64,000 nt of DNA. Source: Paramecium pentaurelia (taxonomy: Eukaryota > Ciliophora > Oligohymenophorea > Peniculida > Parameciidae). The position numbers were made by a program, and so were the translations under genes. The notes under the pieces are model-generated. The model searched no databases and was not told the DNA's origin. It saw only the letters and a list, made by a program, of their open reading frames with translations. The stretch lies in NCBI GenBank assembly GCA_905183005.1, contig CAJJDO010000086.1, positions 248,001 through 312,000 of the forward strand, given 5' to 3'. Below, one piece after another: positions 1 to 11,751 of the stretch (its first letter is position 1; every line of letters begins with the position of its first letter).

Positions 1-640
1 ATCTCGTCTTTCAAAAGAAGAATGGCAATAAAAAAGAGTTGAATTCTGGGGTATAAATGATTGTTTGATAGTAGAATCTAGAATAGAGGGATAGAAGGAA
101 AATTGGATTACTATAAAAGCTGCATTGGAAGCTGATGAAGGTATGTATTATTGTAAATTAGGAACTGCAAAAACACTTTTGTAAGCTGCTGACTTAAAGC
201 TAATCAAAAATAGTATGTAAATTGTTTTTGATAATCATGGTATTATAATAAAAATAGAAATATTTAGGATAGAAATATGATTTACCAGTTTTTGTAATTC
301 ATAATCCTATTTCTTTTCCATAGAAATAATCTTATGATTAAAATCTTTACTAAAATTTTGACCGTAAGGTTGTTAAGGTAATTTTTGATGTATATTTTGT
401 AGTTTAAATTGAGATGTACAAAATGGAACACTGATAAGGAGATATCCTATAACACAGGAGACAAGGTTGAATCATTAATAAAAGAATTACAATCTTAGGA
501 GAATCCATAGAAGATGAAATTGTTTGTAAATGGCAGAGAAATGAAAGGCCATAATATGTTTGGAAATTATGGTGTCTAAGATAATTCTGTAATTATTCCC
601 AATTATCTTTTTTTAGGTTGTACAAGCATTTATGTTCTGA
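1..640 (+). CDS. UBTD1/2-like ubiquitin domain-containing protein (5' partial)
   Basis: The frame opens at base 2, so the start codon lies upstream of the window. Three short introns (240-267, 378-402, 589-616) give about 185 visible residues. The first half matches the UBTD1/2 N-terminal region: an FW motif, an IW/W-I...LKAALEA segment, and a G-x-x-Y-x-LPV block (KYDLPVFVIHNP) like the family's NRYQLPVYCL. The last 75 residues look like a ubiquitin-like fold (LRCTKWNTD...VESLIKELQSQE...KLFVNGREM...VVQAFMF). UBTD proteins are small regulators tied to E2 enzymes and protein turnover. Here the role is inferred only from family resemblance. TGA at 638-640 ends the gene, 22 nt before the next start. 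Confidence 0.75.
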
Positions 641-662
641 TTATATAATAATATATATATTT

Positions 663-2673
663 ATGAATAAATAGAGACGTTAGAAAATACTTCCAATTCA
701 ATAACTTTAGGCTAAACTTAAATAGTTGAAATAAAGCATAAGAGCTAGTGAAATCAAATCTCTAAGATCATCTTGCCTTTTGACTGAAACCACTCCAATA
801 GACAAATTGGATAAAATCAAAAAACTAAATCCTAATAGTAGTGTTGATGGCAAGACTATGTATCTCAAACCTTCTTTTAAAACAAAGATGAAAACTTCAA
901 AAAGGTATTTCTAAATCAATTTTTAGTCCATAATCTATGAAATTAAAAACAAGTTCTGTACTAACCTAAAAAAAAACAATTCCTTCACCTTAAAAGCCTC
1001 TTAAAGATATAGTAAAACATTATATTAAGAGTAAAATTCCAAAAAGTAGAACTCCATCTAAGTCACCTCCATAAAAGATCAAGAAATTATCAAGTCCATA
1101 ATAAAGACAAGTTAGAAGTCAAAGTAAAAAGAAGATCAAATATAAAACTACTATTAGTTCACCTAATAAAGTTAATAAGAAAAGCAAAAAATAGAAAACT
1201 TAAAATCAATATTATTAACCATAAATAAGTAAGGTAAGTTCTATTAGATTAAATACTTTTTCAGTGAGTGAAGATCCACATAAAATGTTAATGAATTAGA
1301 TTATTGATGAATTACAATAGATGAATGAGAAATAAATCATAGAATTATAATCTTATTTAAAGAATATAAAATAATAAAAAATTGATGAAGCATTATAAAC
1401 AAGTTTACATGAAAAAATAGATATTTAATTAAAACATCAATAAAAAGCATTTCATGAAAGTTTACCATTAAATATAATTAATGAAATTTGTCATTAAAGA
1501 GAATCAACTATAAATGTAAGAGTTAAAATGTAAATGGATGCATTTTCTACTTTATTAGAATAACAAAAAATCTCACCAAGATCTTTTAATAAAAATGGTT
1601 AAGTTTTAGAATAATGGAAAACCTAGTCAACAGATAAATTACATAAATGTTAAGAATTATTACAAAAAATGTAAAATGTAACAAATAAAATTCAGTAAAA
1701 AACTATTTAAGATTTGAAACTTATTTAAGAATTAGAATCAAACAATTCAATTGTAATTTAATAGTTATGTAAACTATAAAATAAACTTAGAATAAATGTC
1801 ATGTGATTCAAGTTATTTGGAGTCTTAAGATTTATATTTACATTTTCCTATGTAAAATTAATAATAAGATTTCAAAAGGAAAGATGTAGATTTTGAATTT
1901 CAAACAACTCCATATAATCTAGAAATCTAAACAAATGTTGGAACTGTAAATTTATTTGTAGAATTATTGTGTGTTAGCATTTTAAGTACAATTTATGTTT
2001 ATTAATAATTAGATGATGATTTAACTTAATTTATTTAGAGAATGAATTATCCTTATGGTTTATAGCCATATGATAAAATAAGAAAAATTCATGGATATAA
2101 TATTGTTTAAGATAAATAATATGAATATCCAATATAGGATTGTGTATTCTAAGAAATATAGGTATGATAATATCATAGATTAAGCAAAGTAGTAATCCGT
2201 ATGAATAAATTCATAATAAAGCTATTTTTGATACTTTTAATGAGATTCTAAATTTATATAGACCATTTTATTATTGTGATGGTCAACCATATCCTTGGGA
2301 ATTCTATAGAAATCTAATAGTTACTTTATACAATGAGGATAATGTGAGTCTTTTATTAGAGAAGGCTAAGGAAAAAGTAATATAGTATGCATCTACATTA
2401 TGTGGATTAATAAATGATGATGATGAGAATATTTAATCACGTTTAAATTATGAGGAAGTATTGTAAAGTTTGATGAATTCTGATTATTTATAGTAATTAA
2501 GAAATGAAAGACTTTAATTGTGCATAAAGAATGAAGTATGATATATAATAAATGTATAGTTAGAAGAGAATGAATATGAATGGAGATATCATGATAAGAC
2601 AGAAGCACTAGTTGAGATAACAGATTGCATCTTTGAAGAATTGGTAAATGAATTAATGGTTGAATTGTATTGA
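663..2673 (+). CDS. Large basic/coiled-coil protein with conserved C-terminal module
   Basis: Five short introns join this into one 630-residue protein. One intron (gtaaac...cttag, about 1765-1786) is essential because it removes a TGA that would otherwise end the gene at 1806. The N-terminal third is rich in Lys, Ser and Pro (for example KSPPQKIKKL, KIPKSRTPSKSPP), the middle is Gln-rich coiled coil, and the last 150 residues are folded-looking and acidic. They include FDTFNEILNLYRPF, a PYPWEFYRN stretch and a C-terminal W-x6-KTEALVEITDCIFEELV helix. That end resembles the DUF4378/CEP350-type C-terminal module found in cytoskeletal and centrosomal proteins. This is an impression, not a database match. 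Function unknown. Confidence 0.6.
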
Positions 2674-2685
2674 TAATATAAGAAA

Positions 2686-4159
2686 TCACTTTCTCATACT
2701 TTTCTCTTATTCATTCAATGCATAATATTGAGCCAGATGGATATTTACTTATTAATTAATCTGTTCATTAGCTTCTTTTCTAAACATTCTCTTATATAGG
2801 AAAGTAGTACAAATCATAAGGAGTACCATTGTAGTGAGTACCACTACCCAGACAACCCAAGTGTTAGAACTTATAGAATGTTCAACCTAAAATTAGTGAA
2901 TTTATTACCCAAACTCCATCATCTATATAACCAATCATTCTTTATTTACAAACATTTGGAAGTTATTCCTCAATGAAACTTCTACATATTGTTTACAAAG
3001 GTCCAAAATGAGATGTATCAAATAATTGTTAAGCTCCAGTTTCATAATTAAATGTATAAGTAGAGACAGTCAAAGATCCTTTGTATTTTAGGTCATTGAT
3101 ATATAAAATTGGCCATGACATTGCAGAATAATTGAGGTTAGTCTAGTATTGCTCATTAAGTAATTCATTTTCTTCTAGTTCATCATTCTTAGATTTAAAA
3201 CTTTTAACATAGCAATCCTAAATCTCTTCAGGAACTAGACCTACTTGAGTCATAATATCATTTGAGCATTATGAAGCTTACATTTAAGTTAAACATTTAT
3301 TGCTGTACTTTACTACATATTTCCACCATTTAACATTGTCTTTTTTGAAAATACATAATTATCTAACAATTTCTCTTACAGAATCTTATCCAGTCAAAGG
3401 ACCATCACCATCAGGATCACTTGCACAATATCGACCACCAGACAAACATTGTTAATGTTGACTTGTATAATTGTCTTTTTTGCATTTGCCACATCTATCT
3501 ATTGAATAATGTGGAGTAAAAATTAATTGTTCTTTCATTTCCATATGGAATGGATAAAACTATTCTAAGAACTAATAGCTCTATTTATCCATTGCACTAA
3601 ACCAATAATGGTATTTAACTTTTTCTGTTTTCATCATTTCTGGGAATTTTATTACTAAATACACTTTATCATTTTAATTTGCATCCATATATTTTTTTAT
3701 TATATCACCCTACTTTTTGGAAATCAATATTGCTGGTATATCAATTTCCTTTGTTTCATTCAAACTTACTAAATTCAATCCTGATATTTCTTCATCAAAA
3801 TTGTCTACAATCACTAACATTTAATAACCAAATGATTATGCATTGATAGTCTAATTATCTTAAATTTATATTACCTTGGTGTAAAAAGGGCATTCACCTC
3901 TTTGTACAAGAAGTATCTTTACATTTGAATAGTCACTGTTAAAATTACTAGTAGTATTCATTTCTGGAGAGCAAAAATTAAAAGGTTATGCTACTTCAAG
4001 CACACCTGCAATTCTTTATCCATATGGCACAAAACCAAAATTAGCAATATTAAATTTAATCTAATCCAATTCAGGTTTCGTAGCTAAGTCTTAAGGATAC
4101 TTTATCACTAATGTCTCTTTTTGGGCCAACACCAGTGTGATTAATGCAAAAATTATCAT
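2686..4159 (-). CDS. Vacuolar-sorting-receptor-like type I membrane protein with PA domain
   Basis: 475 residues after removal of two introns (24 and 22 nt). The order is: signal peptide (MIIFALITLVLA); a protease-associated (PA) domain containing a VQRGECPFYTK motif; a Cys-rich middle with CGKCKKDN and CLSGGRYCASDPDGDGP; a region with the pattern ...VREIVRQLC...WWKYV...C; a C-terminal transmembrane helix (VVWVVVLTTMVLLMIC); and a 40-residue cytosolic tail holding YYAL, a possible Tyr-based sorting signal. The GGRYC-x-DPDGDG block and overall order match plant VSR/BP-80 receptors, which carry cargo from Golgi to vacuole. Here it could sort lysosomal or dense-core-granule cargo (inference). 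No EGF-like repeats are evident, so it is shorter than plant VSRs. Confidence 0.85.
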
Positions 4160-4211
4160 TTAATTAATTATTAATGATGTAAGACCCATTTAATAAGGTT
4201 ATATACATAAA

Positions 4212-4912
4212 TCATAAATACTCGTGCATTTTATTACGTAGATTATCCATTCTCTTGTCCATATTCTCTATTGGCTTAGCTCTTATTGCTGTTCTAATAT
4301 CTTAAATTTTTTGTTTATTTATTAACATTGAAAGTCCATTCAAGTATTTCACTAATAAATCTAGAGACCCATCTGTTTACACATCAACATATTGAGGATC
4401 AAATTTTGGTATGATAATATCATTAACTTCATAATTTATAATATAATACAAGAATGTTATTCCAAAAGATTGGGTAATACATTCACCATCACTATATTAG
4501 GAAGATCATAATCAGGAAATTTCTAATGTATTAAAGATAAATCTCTATCAATTCTAATTGGCTCAGTACTATACTCTTTTTAAGTACCTTCATATTATTC
4601 TCTATTGCAAGTGCTAACAAAAAGTAAATTTCTAAAATGTTTTCCAAAAAAGGATTTAGCAAATGCAGCTGTCTTGTCTCTATCTAAACTTGACCATACT
4701 GCAACATCAAACCTATCTCTATATTTAATCATAAGTGAATCAAGAAAGAATTCTCTTCCTGGTCTCCAAATTATACTATAATTTTCATATTTATCATTTG
4801 GTTTTATATTATCTAATTCTCTTCTCTTATCCAAGTACAATTATTTCCCCAATCGTTCTGCTAATAGAAGAGTTCGAGAAATATCTGTAATCACTAGTAT
4901 TTTTTTGTTCAT
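4212..4912 (-). pseudogene. NIF/FCP1-like HAD phosphatase homologue, frameshifted, catalytic motif degenerate
   Basis: Starts MNKKILVITDISRTLLLAER and contains IIWRPGREFFLDSL and FDVAVWSSLDRDK, the usual order of the NIF/FCP1/Tim50-type HAD fold. Frame holds to ...LPNIVMVN-VLPN, then must shift by one base (near 4463-4470, a CTTTTGG run) to continue as SFGITFLYYIINYEVNDIIIPKF and reach TGA at 4212. With one base added the length becomes a multiple of three (702). In motif I the family's D-x-D-x-T reads D-I-S-R-T, so the second Asp is missing, and the late acidic motif also looks lost. Either a pseudo-phosphatase with an assembly error or a decaying pseudogene. Confidence 0.6.
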
Positions 4913-5354
4913 TATGAAAACTTAATGGTTTATAAAAAATTATTTAATTTCTTATTTCTTATGTTTCTGTAAAAATTAGTTAGTCTAATTAAGATATCTA
5001 AATCTATAGAACCAATTAAAAAATGATATTTGAATTTATTATGATAAATGGCATCAATTTTAAAATCTGGAATGTATAGATTTTGACAAATTCATCATAA
5101 AAAATCAAACTTTTAACTCTGTCTTCACTTCCTTGATTTTAATTTGATTTATTAAGGAGTGTTACTCTATTTTAGATTCTGTAATAACTCCTAAAAGATA
5201 AGGAATGCATATTCATGTCCTCTTGAGATAAATTCTATCTATTTATATTTTAAGTCTTATTTCTATAAGTAAACTATTCATTCAGATTTTATAATTGTTA
5301 TTTACTTATATATCTTTTTAATAAGAACTCAAAAATTTTATGATTTTCCCTCAT
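4909..5354 (-). CDS. Hypothetical protein, frame interrupted, overlaps next start codon
   Basis: ATG at 5352-5354 opens a Gln/Asn-rich frame (MRENHKIFEFLLKR...) that looks coding for about 90 residues. Near 5080-5095 the coding signal moves to another frame (IDAIYHNKFKYHFLIGSIDL, then LIRLTNFYRNIRNKKLNNF), which stops at TGA 4909-4911. The join needs either an unusually long 44-nt intron or one added base. The stop overlaps the ATG of the NIF-like ORF (4910-4912), so the two may be fragments of a single damaged gene. No family recognised. Confidence 0.35.
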
Positions 5355-5663
5355 CTATTTAAATTTATTTTAAAAATACAGCATATTAACAATATAAGCT
5401 ACTTTAAATTATAATACAATACTTATTAATGTTTAGAATTCAATTAAGTATTTTGTTTCTTTTTAAAAAATATGTAATTTATATGAATAGAATTCTTTTT
5501 GATTAATAATTAAAAATTAGAAATTGTGTAATTATTCTTAAATTTTAGTAAGTATTTTAATAAATCCTATTTAAAAAAGATTATTATTATCAATAATAAA
5601 TGAGAAACTACTTGAATTACTAATAATTATATATATATATTAGTGTAATTTAATTAATATAAA
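5355..5663. other. AT-rich intergenic spacer
   Basis: About 300 bp of AT-rich DNA with an ATATAT run near 5630. I see no coding frame, RNA gene or repeat unit in it. It probably holds the 3' end region of the gene at 5664-6491 and the promoter of the ORF at 4909-5354, both read leftwards. Confidence 0.5.
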
Positions 5664-6491
5664 TCATAACTACAATTGCCACTAAGTATAGAGTTTAAAA
5701 TTGTCTTTTTGTTCATCTTCAACACATTTAATTAAATTAGATATTTGTTTGATGTTTTACATGAACTTCTATTTCACATAGTACAATTTATATGAGATTC
5801 TAGTTTGGGTATTTTCAATATCTTCCAATTCTGGTGGATCAATATTATATCCCATCTATTGATGTACTTCATATATTGCCCATTGCAATTATATACCTAT
5901 ATTATGATTCTATTATTTTATTAGTATTAACAATTTAATTAACTTTTATTGCTAAATCTCCTTGCAAAAAGGAACCATAAGAGATTAAACATTTAGATAT
6001 TGAACTAAAGTATCTTCTTAAATGGTTGAAAAGATCTAAGGAATAATTTTTAAATTATTAGCAAATATTTATTCTGCACTATCTTGTTTATTTGGATCAA
6101 GTAGAAAATATAATCTTTGAAGCATAAATATTAGTTTATAATCATTTGATTACTCTTTAAGTTTATCATATACTATTTATTTGATTTAATTATCATTAAA
6201 TTTATAGATTTACAAGTGAAGTGCTACAATTTCATAATATTATTGTTCAATTAATTCACATATATAAATTTAAGGTGAGGAAGTTGCTGTTAAAAAAGCA
6301 TGTATTAATTATAATGATTTATAAGGTGGTTCATTCTTTAGAAATCCTAAAATGAAATCAAAAAATAGATGATCACAATCTTCATCTGATAAACATGAGA
6401 ATATTTCTTAGATCTAAGTATAATATTAAAGTCCATCTGAAGCCATAAACTCCCCTAATATTTATATTATGTTTTCTTCATTCAAATCCAT
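5664..6491 (-). CDS. Hypothetical helical protein, 275 aa
   Basis: An uninterrupted 276-codon frame in the ciliate code, with no intron needed. It starts MDLNEENIIQILGEFMASDG and is almost entirely predicted helix with evenly spaced Leu/Ile, like an alpha-solenoid or TPR/HEAT-type scaffold (DYKLIFMLQRLYFLLDPNKQ, QLQWAIYEVHQQMG). No motif tells the function. The start is the first ATG, about 97 bp from the stop of the lipase gene upstream. Confidence 0.55.
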
Positions 6492-6588
6492 GAACAAATA
6501 ATTTAAAATATATATTTAATTCTAGTTCAAAAAAATAAGATGTTTATATAGAATGATATTCTTATTAATTGTATTCTAATTTAAATAA

Positions 6589-7447
6589 TCAACAATCAAC
6601 TGATGAGCTCCATCCCATATAATAACTGTGATCAGCAATTGATGGAATAAGAACTGAATCTGAACAATTAGGATCTTCATCCAATTAGCATACAGTGTAT
6701 GAAGCTCTGTGATACCAAATTTCTCTATCAACGTGATTAAATCCAAAGCTTTATGGTGGAACCTATATTTAAATGAATTAAATTACATGTGGTACAGCAT
6801 CCTTATCATGAACAACTCTGAAATGAGTCACTTAAGTAAATGAAGAGAAATAATCATAATAGGCTTTATCACCAACTCTTGGTAATCCAAAAGTAGACAA
6901 TTGAAGTGAATTTCCAGCAATTGCTAATTAAGTAGCATAAAGAGTAGCCATAGCAGCTCCCAAAGAATGACCGGTTACATGAATGACGGCATTTGGGTAC
7001 ATGTTTCTATATTATGTGAAGAGAGCGTCAACTTATGGCTTAAGTGAATTGAAGGCCTCAAGGAATCCTTTGTGAACTTAGCATTTGCATGCATCATTAT
7101 AATCAACCTTATCGAATTAGATGTTGTCCAACCAGTTTTAGATGTTGCTTGAACCTCTGAAAACAACTGTGATGGCATTGTAGGTAGGGTTAAAAGCGAT
7201 ATATCCTTTTGTTCCCTAAAAATAATGTATAATTTCTTACTTAAATGATATCTTCAAAAACTTTAGGATTTTAAATATTTGGATAATTAGCACTAACATA
7301 GCCTAACTTCCAATTATTGATAGCTGAATTAGGACAATAAGCAGCAAATGAGAGGGCAGCTTCCTCTTTAGCCAAATCTTCATTATAGATGAATGTTGCA
7401 CTGACTGTTGCTGTCAAAATAACCAAAATCAAAGCTGATGATCTCAT
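6589..7447 (-). CDS. Secreted class 3 (fungal-type) lipase, copy A
   Basis: 269 residues after two introns (25 nt near 7219-7243; 24 nt in the C-terminal part). A signal peptide (MRSSALILVILTATVSATF) leads into the alpha/beta-hydrolase lipase 3 fold. Seen: VVFRGSSN, the nucleophile elbow VTGHSLGAAMATLYA with catalytic Ser, LPRVGDKAYYDYF holding the likely catalytic Asp region, and a late ADHSYYMGW block that may supply the His. Family members hydrolyse triacylglycerols or phospholipids outside the cell or in lysosome/phagosome compartments. The neighbour at 7627-8477 is a paralogue in the same orientation with the same architecture, so this is a tandem duplication. Several Cys suggest disulphides. 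Confidence 0.92.
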
Positions 7448-7626
7448 TAAAGTTTATTATTTTAATTATTGCAAAATAATTTAAAATCAAAATACTTATA
7501 TATCAAATATATAGAATTCGAGAAAGATATTTTATTATAAATTATTTATTTCATAAAATCAAATAATGATATTTGACTTGAATATTATTGAGATATTGAA
7601 TAATGATAAATGATGTAATTATAAAA

Positions 7627-8477
7627 TCAATTGGAAATTTGCATCACAGGCTCAGAATTACAAGAACTTGCTGACCAACCCAAATATGAATGATGATCAT
7701 TCAAATTTGTACGTGTGGCTGAAGCTGAACAAGTTTGATCTTCTCCTTTTACTTCTTTACAAATAATATAATCTACTCCATCATAATACCAAACTTCTGT
7801 ATTAACATGTTCAAAACCAAATCTAAAAGGAGGTAGATGAGGAGCAATATCCTTTTTATTTGTTAATCTTGTATGAGTAATTTACAACTTAGAAAACCAA
7901 TCATAAAAATCAGAATCACCTACTCTTGGAGCTCCAACAGTAACCAAAGTTACTTTAATTCCAGTCATAGACAATTCACTAGCAAATAAAGTAGCCATAG
8001 CACCTCCTAATGAATGACCTGTAACATGATATTTAGCATATGGATATTTGACTCTATATTCACCAATTAAACTATTCAAATGTATTTTGAGTGATGAATA
8101 TGCTGCCAAAAAGCCTTCATGCACTTGACATTTACAAGCTGTGTTGAAATTTGTTTTTTTTGTATCTATATCTGCAATAAAATTCTTAATATTATCTGAT
8201 CCTCTAAATACTACAGTAATGGCTTAAGTTTAAGTATTATATGCTATATATCCTCTTGTTTTCTAAAATAATATCTAAAAAATACCATATCAACGTTTTC
8301 AAAAACTTAGACTTTTGTTAAATGTGGATATTGTTCACTTATAGTTCCTGTATTCCAATTATTGATGTCATTGATTTCACAATAAGCACCAAAAGAGAAT
8401 GCTGTCAATTAACGTGCCAAACTTTCATCATATTCAAATGCTACAGCTAATGCTAAAAGAACCACTAAAAATTTCAT
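7627..8477 (-). CDS. Secreted class 3 (fungal-type) lipase, copy B
   Basis: 275 residues after one 23-nt intron (gtatttttta...ttttag). Signal peptide MKFLVVLLALAVAFEYD, then AVVFRGSDNIKNF-type strand, the nucleophile elbow YHVTGHSLGGAMATLFASEL, GAPRVGDSDFYDWFSK, and a C-terminal DHHSYLGW block matching ADHSYYMGW of copy A. Conserved VHEGFLAAYSSLK corresponds to VHKGFLEAFNSLK in copy A, and the first intron sits at the same place in both. The two copies are clearly diverged, so the duplication is not recent. Likely a secreted or endolysosomal digestive lipase. Confidence 0.93.
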
Positions 8478-8511
8478 GAATATATTTTATAAAAAGTAGA
8501 GTAATATCAAT

Positions 8512-10046
8512 TCATTATAAATGCACGGTTTTATTATTAATTCCTTCAATTTATTAACTTTTATACATTCTTGTTATCTCTTTCTCTCTTTCAGTTTTTA
8601 AAGACTTAAAATAATTAATTAACATATTACTTTATATTTTTATCTTAATATTGTCATATCAACATTTTAATTTTCTGAAATAACATTTTAATTCTTTAGA
8701 TATTATTTTACATACTTATCAATTCTAGAATCTAATCTATTTTTACATTTTCCAGGACTCTCCAATCTTATTTCTGTACTACTTCCATGTAAATTACTCA
8801 TAGATGCCTTCAAAGGTTATTAATAATATTAATGAGATATTTAAGATTATAATGTTCCAAATCTTTAACTTTTTGTACGAGAAGTAGTTTAACTTGATTC
8901 TCCTTTTTATTTTGGAAATTTTAAATAAAATTTTCTAATTTATTTAACATCATTTTCACTAGATTCAATTTATGATGCTTTAATAGAATTTTCTGGTGAT
9001 ACTTCATGAATTTCTCTAGGCGTTTTCATTCCATTTTCTCTTAATTCTTCTATCAATTAGGAGAAATGATTTCTTCTCAATTATTAATTAATATTAGGAA
9101 CTTCTCTAACATGGAATACATAATTATTAGTATTAAATAATTCACATTTCATATTTGTAAAAGTTCTCTTCCTATCAAATAATTTAGAAGTAGTAATTTT
9201 TTAATTAGTATCTGTTTATGATTCTGTTGCTTAACATATAGGATCTCCAGGATTTAATTATTTGACTTATAATTTTCTTTTAATTGGATAAAATGTCTAA
9301 AATGCTCTCATTTCTTATATTAATGTTTTATTATCAATCTTTTTATCCAAATAATCTTATATATCATTTAATACATGATAAAATTTTTATCCTTCTAATT
9401 CCACATATTCTTAAGGTTATTCATTTTTTTATTTATTAATTTATTTTAATTCATTTAATTTTGATAACAATTATTTGTTGTCTAAATTACTGAATGCATA
9501 TTTCTCACTTATATCATTATTATATAAATCTTAATGATTAAGTTTAATCTTATATTCACTTGGACTTTATTGTTCTTACTTTATTAATTCTTCATATTCA
9601 ATTTCTTCTTCATTTTTTTCCATTTTTTTTATATTATACTATGGACCCAAATCAAATTTAGAATCACCAGCACCATTATGCCAACCATTAATCATCCCTT
9701 AATCAATCTTTGATGTTTTAATAATACGAGCACTTGATGGACCATCATGTTTCATAGTAGAGTCTATTTTACATACTCTTCTCTATCCAAATTACAATGC
9801 TATCTTTCTATCAATCTTCTAAAACCCTTTTAATTAAGCATCATTTACCTACTCTTTTAACCATAAGAATTATAAAGCTCTATCTAAAGTGATTGGATGT
9901 GGTGCTTAATCTCTAAATTTCGTACATTTACTAAAAAATGCAACCTAAAATACTTATAATTATTATACATCTTCCTTTTCCACTTATTTCAATACATCCT
10001 CATATAATAATTTATGTCTGTGCATCTTCTACATTTTCTTCTTCAT
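8512..10046 (-). CDS. Hypothetical Gln-rich protein, about 500 aa
   Basis: A long frame in the ciliate code, starting MKKKMQKMHRHKLLYEDVLKQ and ending after a 26-nt intron (gtaata...tttaag) with KTEREKEITRMYKSQQ. A second 24-nt GT...AG segment near the start may or may not be spliced, since both options keep the frame. The middle has a conserved-looking run (GPSSARIIKTSKIDQGMING, GWHNGAGDSKFDLGPQY). The rest is acidic or Gln-rich coiled coil and a basic Ser-rich tail. No family recognised. The stop is 35 bp from the start of lipase copy B. Confidence 0.55.
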
Positions 10047-10164
10047 TTATATAAATATGATTTATAAAGTGGTTAATTGATATTATAATTGATATTTTTA
10101 TAAATGAATTATATAATTGTATGATAATATATTTATGAAAATCAATCCTAAATGCAATAAATTA

Positions 10165-10715
10165 TCAATCTCTATATAATATAATGATCTATCCACTTTT
10201 TAAATAACATTCCCAATTTTCATATAAGCACTTTTGAACTATTCCTATTTTTTTGAATTCACCTTTCCTACTCAATCCAAGGATGGTTTCATATTACTTT
10301 TTTTTAGTATTATCCATTGCTATAGTTTCTGTAATTGTTAATTTCCTTTAAGCAAATTTGATTTAACTATAATTTGAATATATTATTTTTTCATATGATT
10401 TAATTCCATGTGATTGATAATCTAATGGTTCATTAAATAGAGTTAAAGTTACCCAAGAAAATGAATTTTAAATCTAAATTTATTAGAAAATAAATTATAT
10501 ACAGCTGCCCATCCTTAATCCTTAGTTTCTACAACAGCCATAATTACTTCAATTTTATCATATATATCTGAAATATCTACTTCCAAATATAATTGAATCC
10601 CATTATTCTTTACATTAGCCATTTTCTCTAAATGTACTACTCTTTTCTTGAAATTTAAGAGTTATTCTTTAAAAAATGAATTGGTTAAACCTAAAGATAA
10701 TATATCACATGCCAT
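10165..10715 (-). CDS. Hypothetical protein, 173 aa
   Basis: MACDILSLGLTNSFFKEQLL begins the frame and TGA at 10165-10167 ends it, with one 29-nt intron (gtatat...tttag) after GWAA. The product alternates strand-like and helical segments (NNGIQLYLEVDISDIYDKIE, SWVTLTLFNEPL). No signal peptide or transmembrane helix. Not recognised. Confidence 0.5.
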
Positions 10716-10946
10716 TAAATATTTTGATAACCTTAATATCAAACGAAAATCAAGTATTCCAAGTAATCCTAATGAAAATTATTATTATTAGTCCATATAT
10801 ATTGATTAAATTATTAGTAGTAAATAATTCTATTTTCCTTTATTTATCAAATTGAATAAATCATTTTGTCATCCCTATCAATTAGAGATAAGGTTTAATA
10901 ACTAATTTGTACAATTATTAATAAAATATTTCTGTTATTAAATATA

Positions 10947-11616
10947 ATGAATCAAAGTTATTATCATAAACTAAATAGTAGTTTAACACCTGGAAAGAAT
11001 AAATAAAGTAATTTAACATAACTTTAATTGTAAGACCTCATAAAAATAATTAGAAACATTAGCAAACAAATAAGAGATTCAACTGATAATAATAAAAAAA
11101 GTGACTCTTTACTTAATATACTCATTAAATAATAATAATAAGCAATTTAATCAGATAGATAATTTAGTATAGAAAGATCTATAAAAAAGTCTCCCTTAGA
11201 AACGTATTCATTATTTATATTCAGATCACCTTATATATAAAAGAATACAGCAATTGTTTCATCTTCACTTTCATTTATCAGAAGAAGCACAGAATAATCA
11301 TAGATGGGTGGTAGTACATAATTTGATAGATTACTTAATGAAAATACAACATTGTTAATGAAGATTTAAGAATTGGAATAAAAAGTAAAATACATTTTTA
11401 AATAGTAAGAATTCATTATTATAGATGAAATGTTAATCTTCTAGAAAATAAGATATTTTAGTTAAAAAAGAAAATATAACTAATGATAAATAGTTATTAT
11501 TATAAATAAATTAAAAGAATGAAAATGAAAATAGAATTTTAAAAGAATTAATAAATAGGTAAACTTATTTAATGCATATTCCATCAGTTCTATAAACATT
11601 ATCACTTATTAAATGA
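10947..11616 (+). CDS. Hypothetical coiled-coil protein, 214 aa
   Basis: MNQSYYHKLNSSLTPGKNKQ opens a Ser/Gln-rich frame with a 25-nt intron (gtaaaataca...agtaag) after QELEQK. Splicing there moves the frame past a TGA and gives a length divisible by three. The second half is a coiled coil (MKIQELEQKNSLLQMK, NENENRILKELINRQ). Not recognised. A small cytoskeletal or scaffold protein is possible but unproven. Confidence 0.45.
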
Positions 11617-11751
11617 TTATATATTGTTTTTTAAATAATAAAATTAAGAGGAATCATTATTCAATATCTAATTATTTTTATAATTGTCTTGTTTTATTGC
11701 ATAAAAGTCCAACCTATTTTTATTTTAAATCAAAGATTCCTAAAAGTTCAG

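Noticed and set aside
1801..1806. A possible gene end at the TGA of 1804-1806.
   Set aside because: A 22-nt intron just upstream shifts the frame past this TGA and joins smoothly to the downstream coding stretch, with a total length divisible by three.
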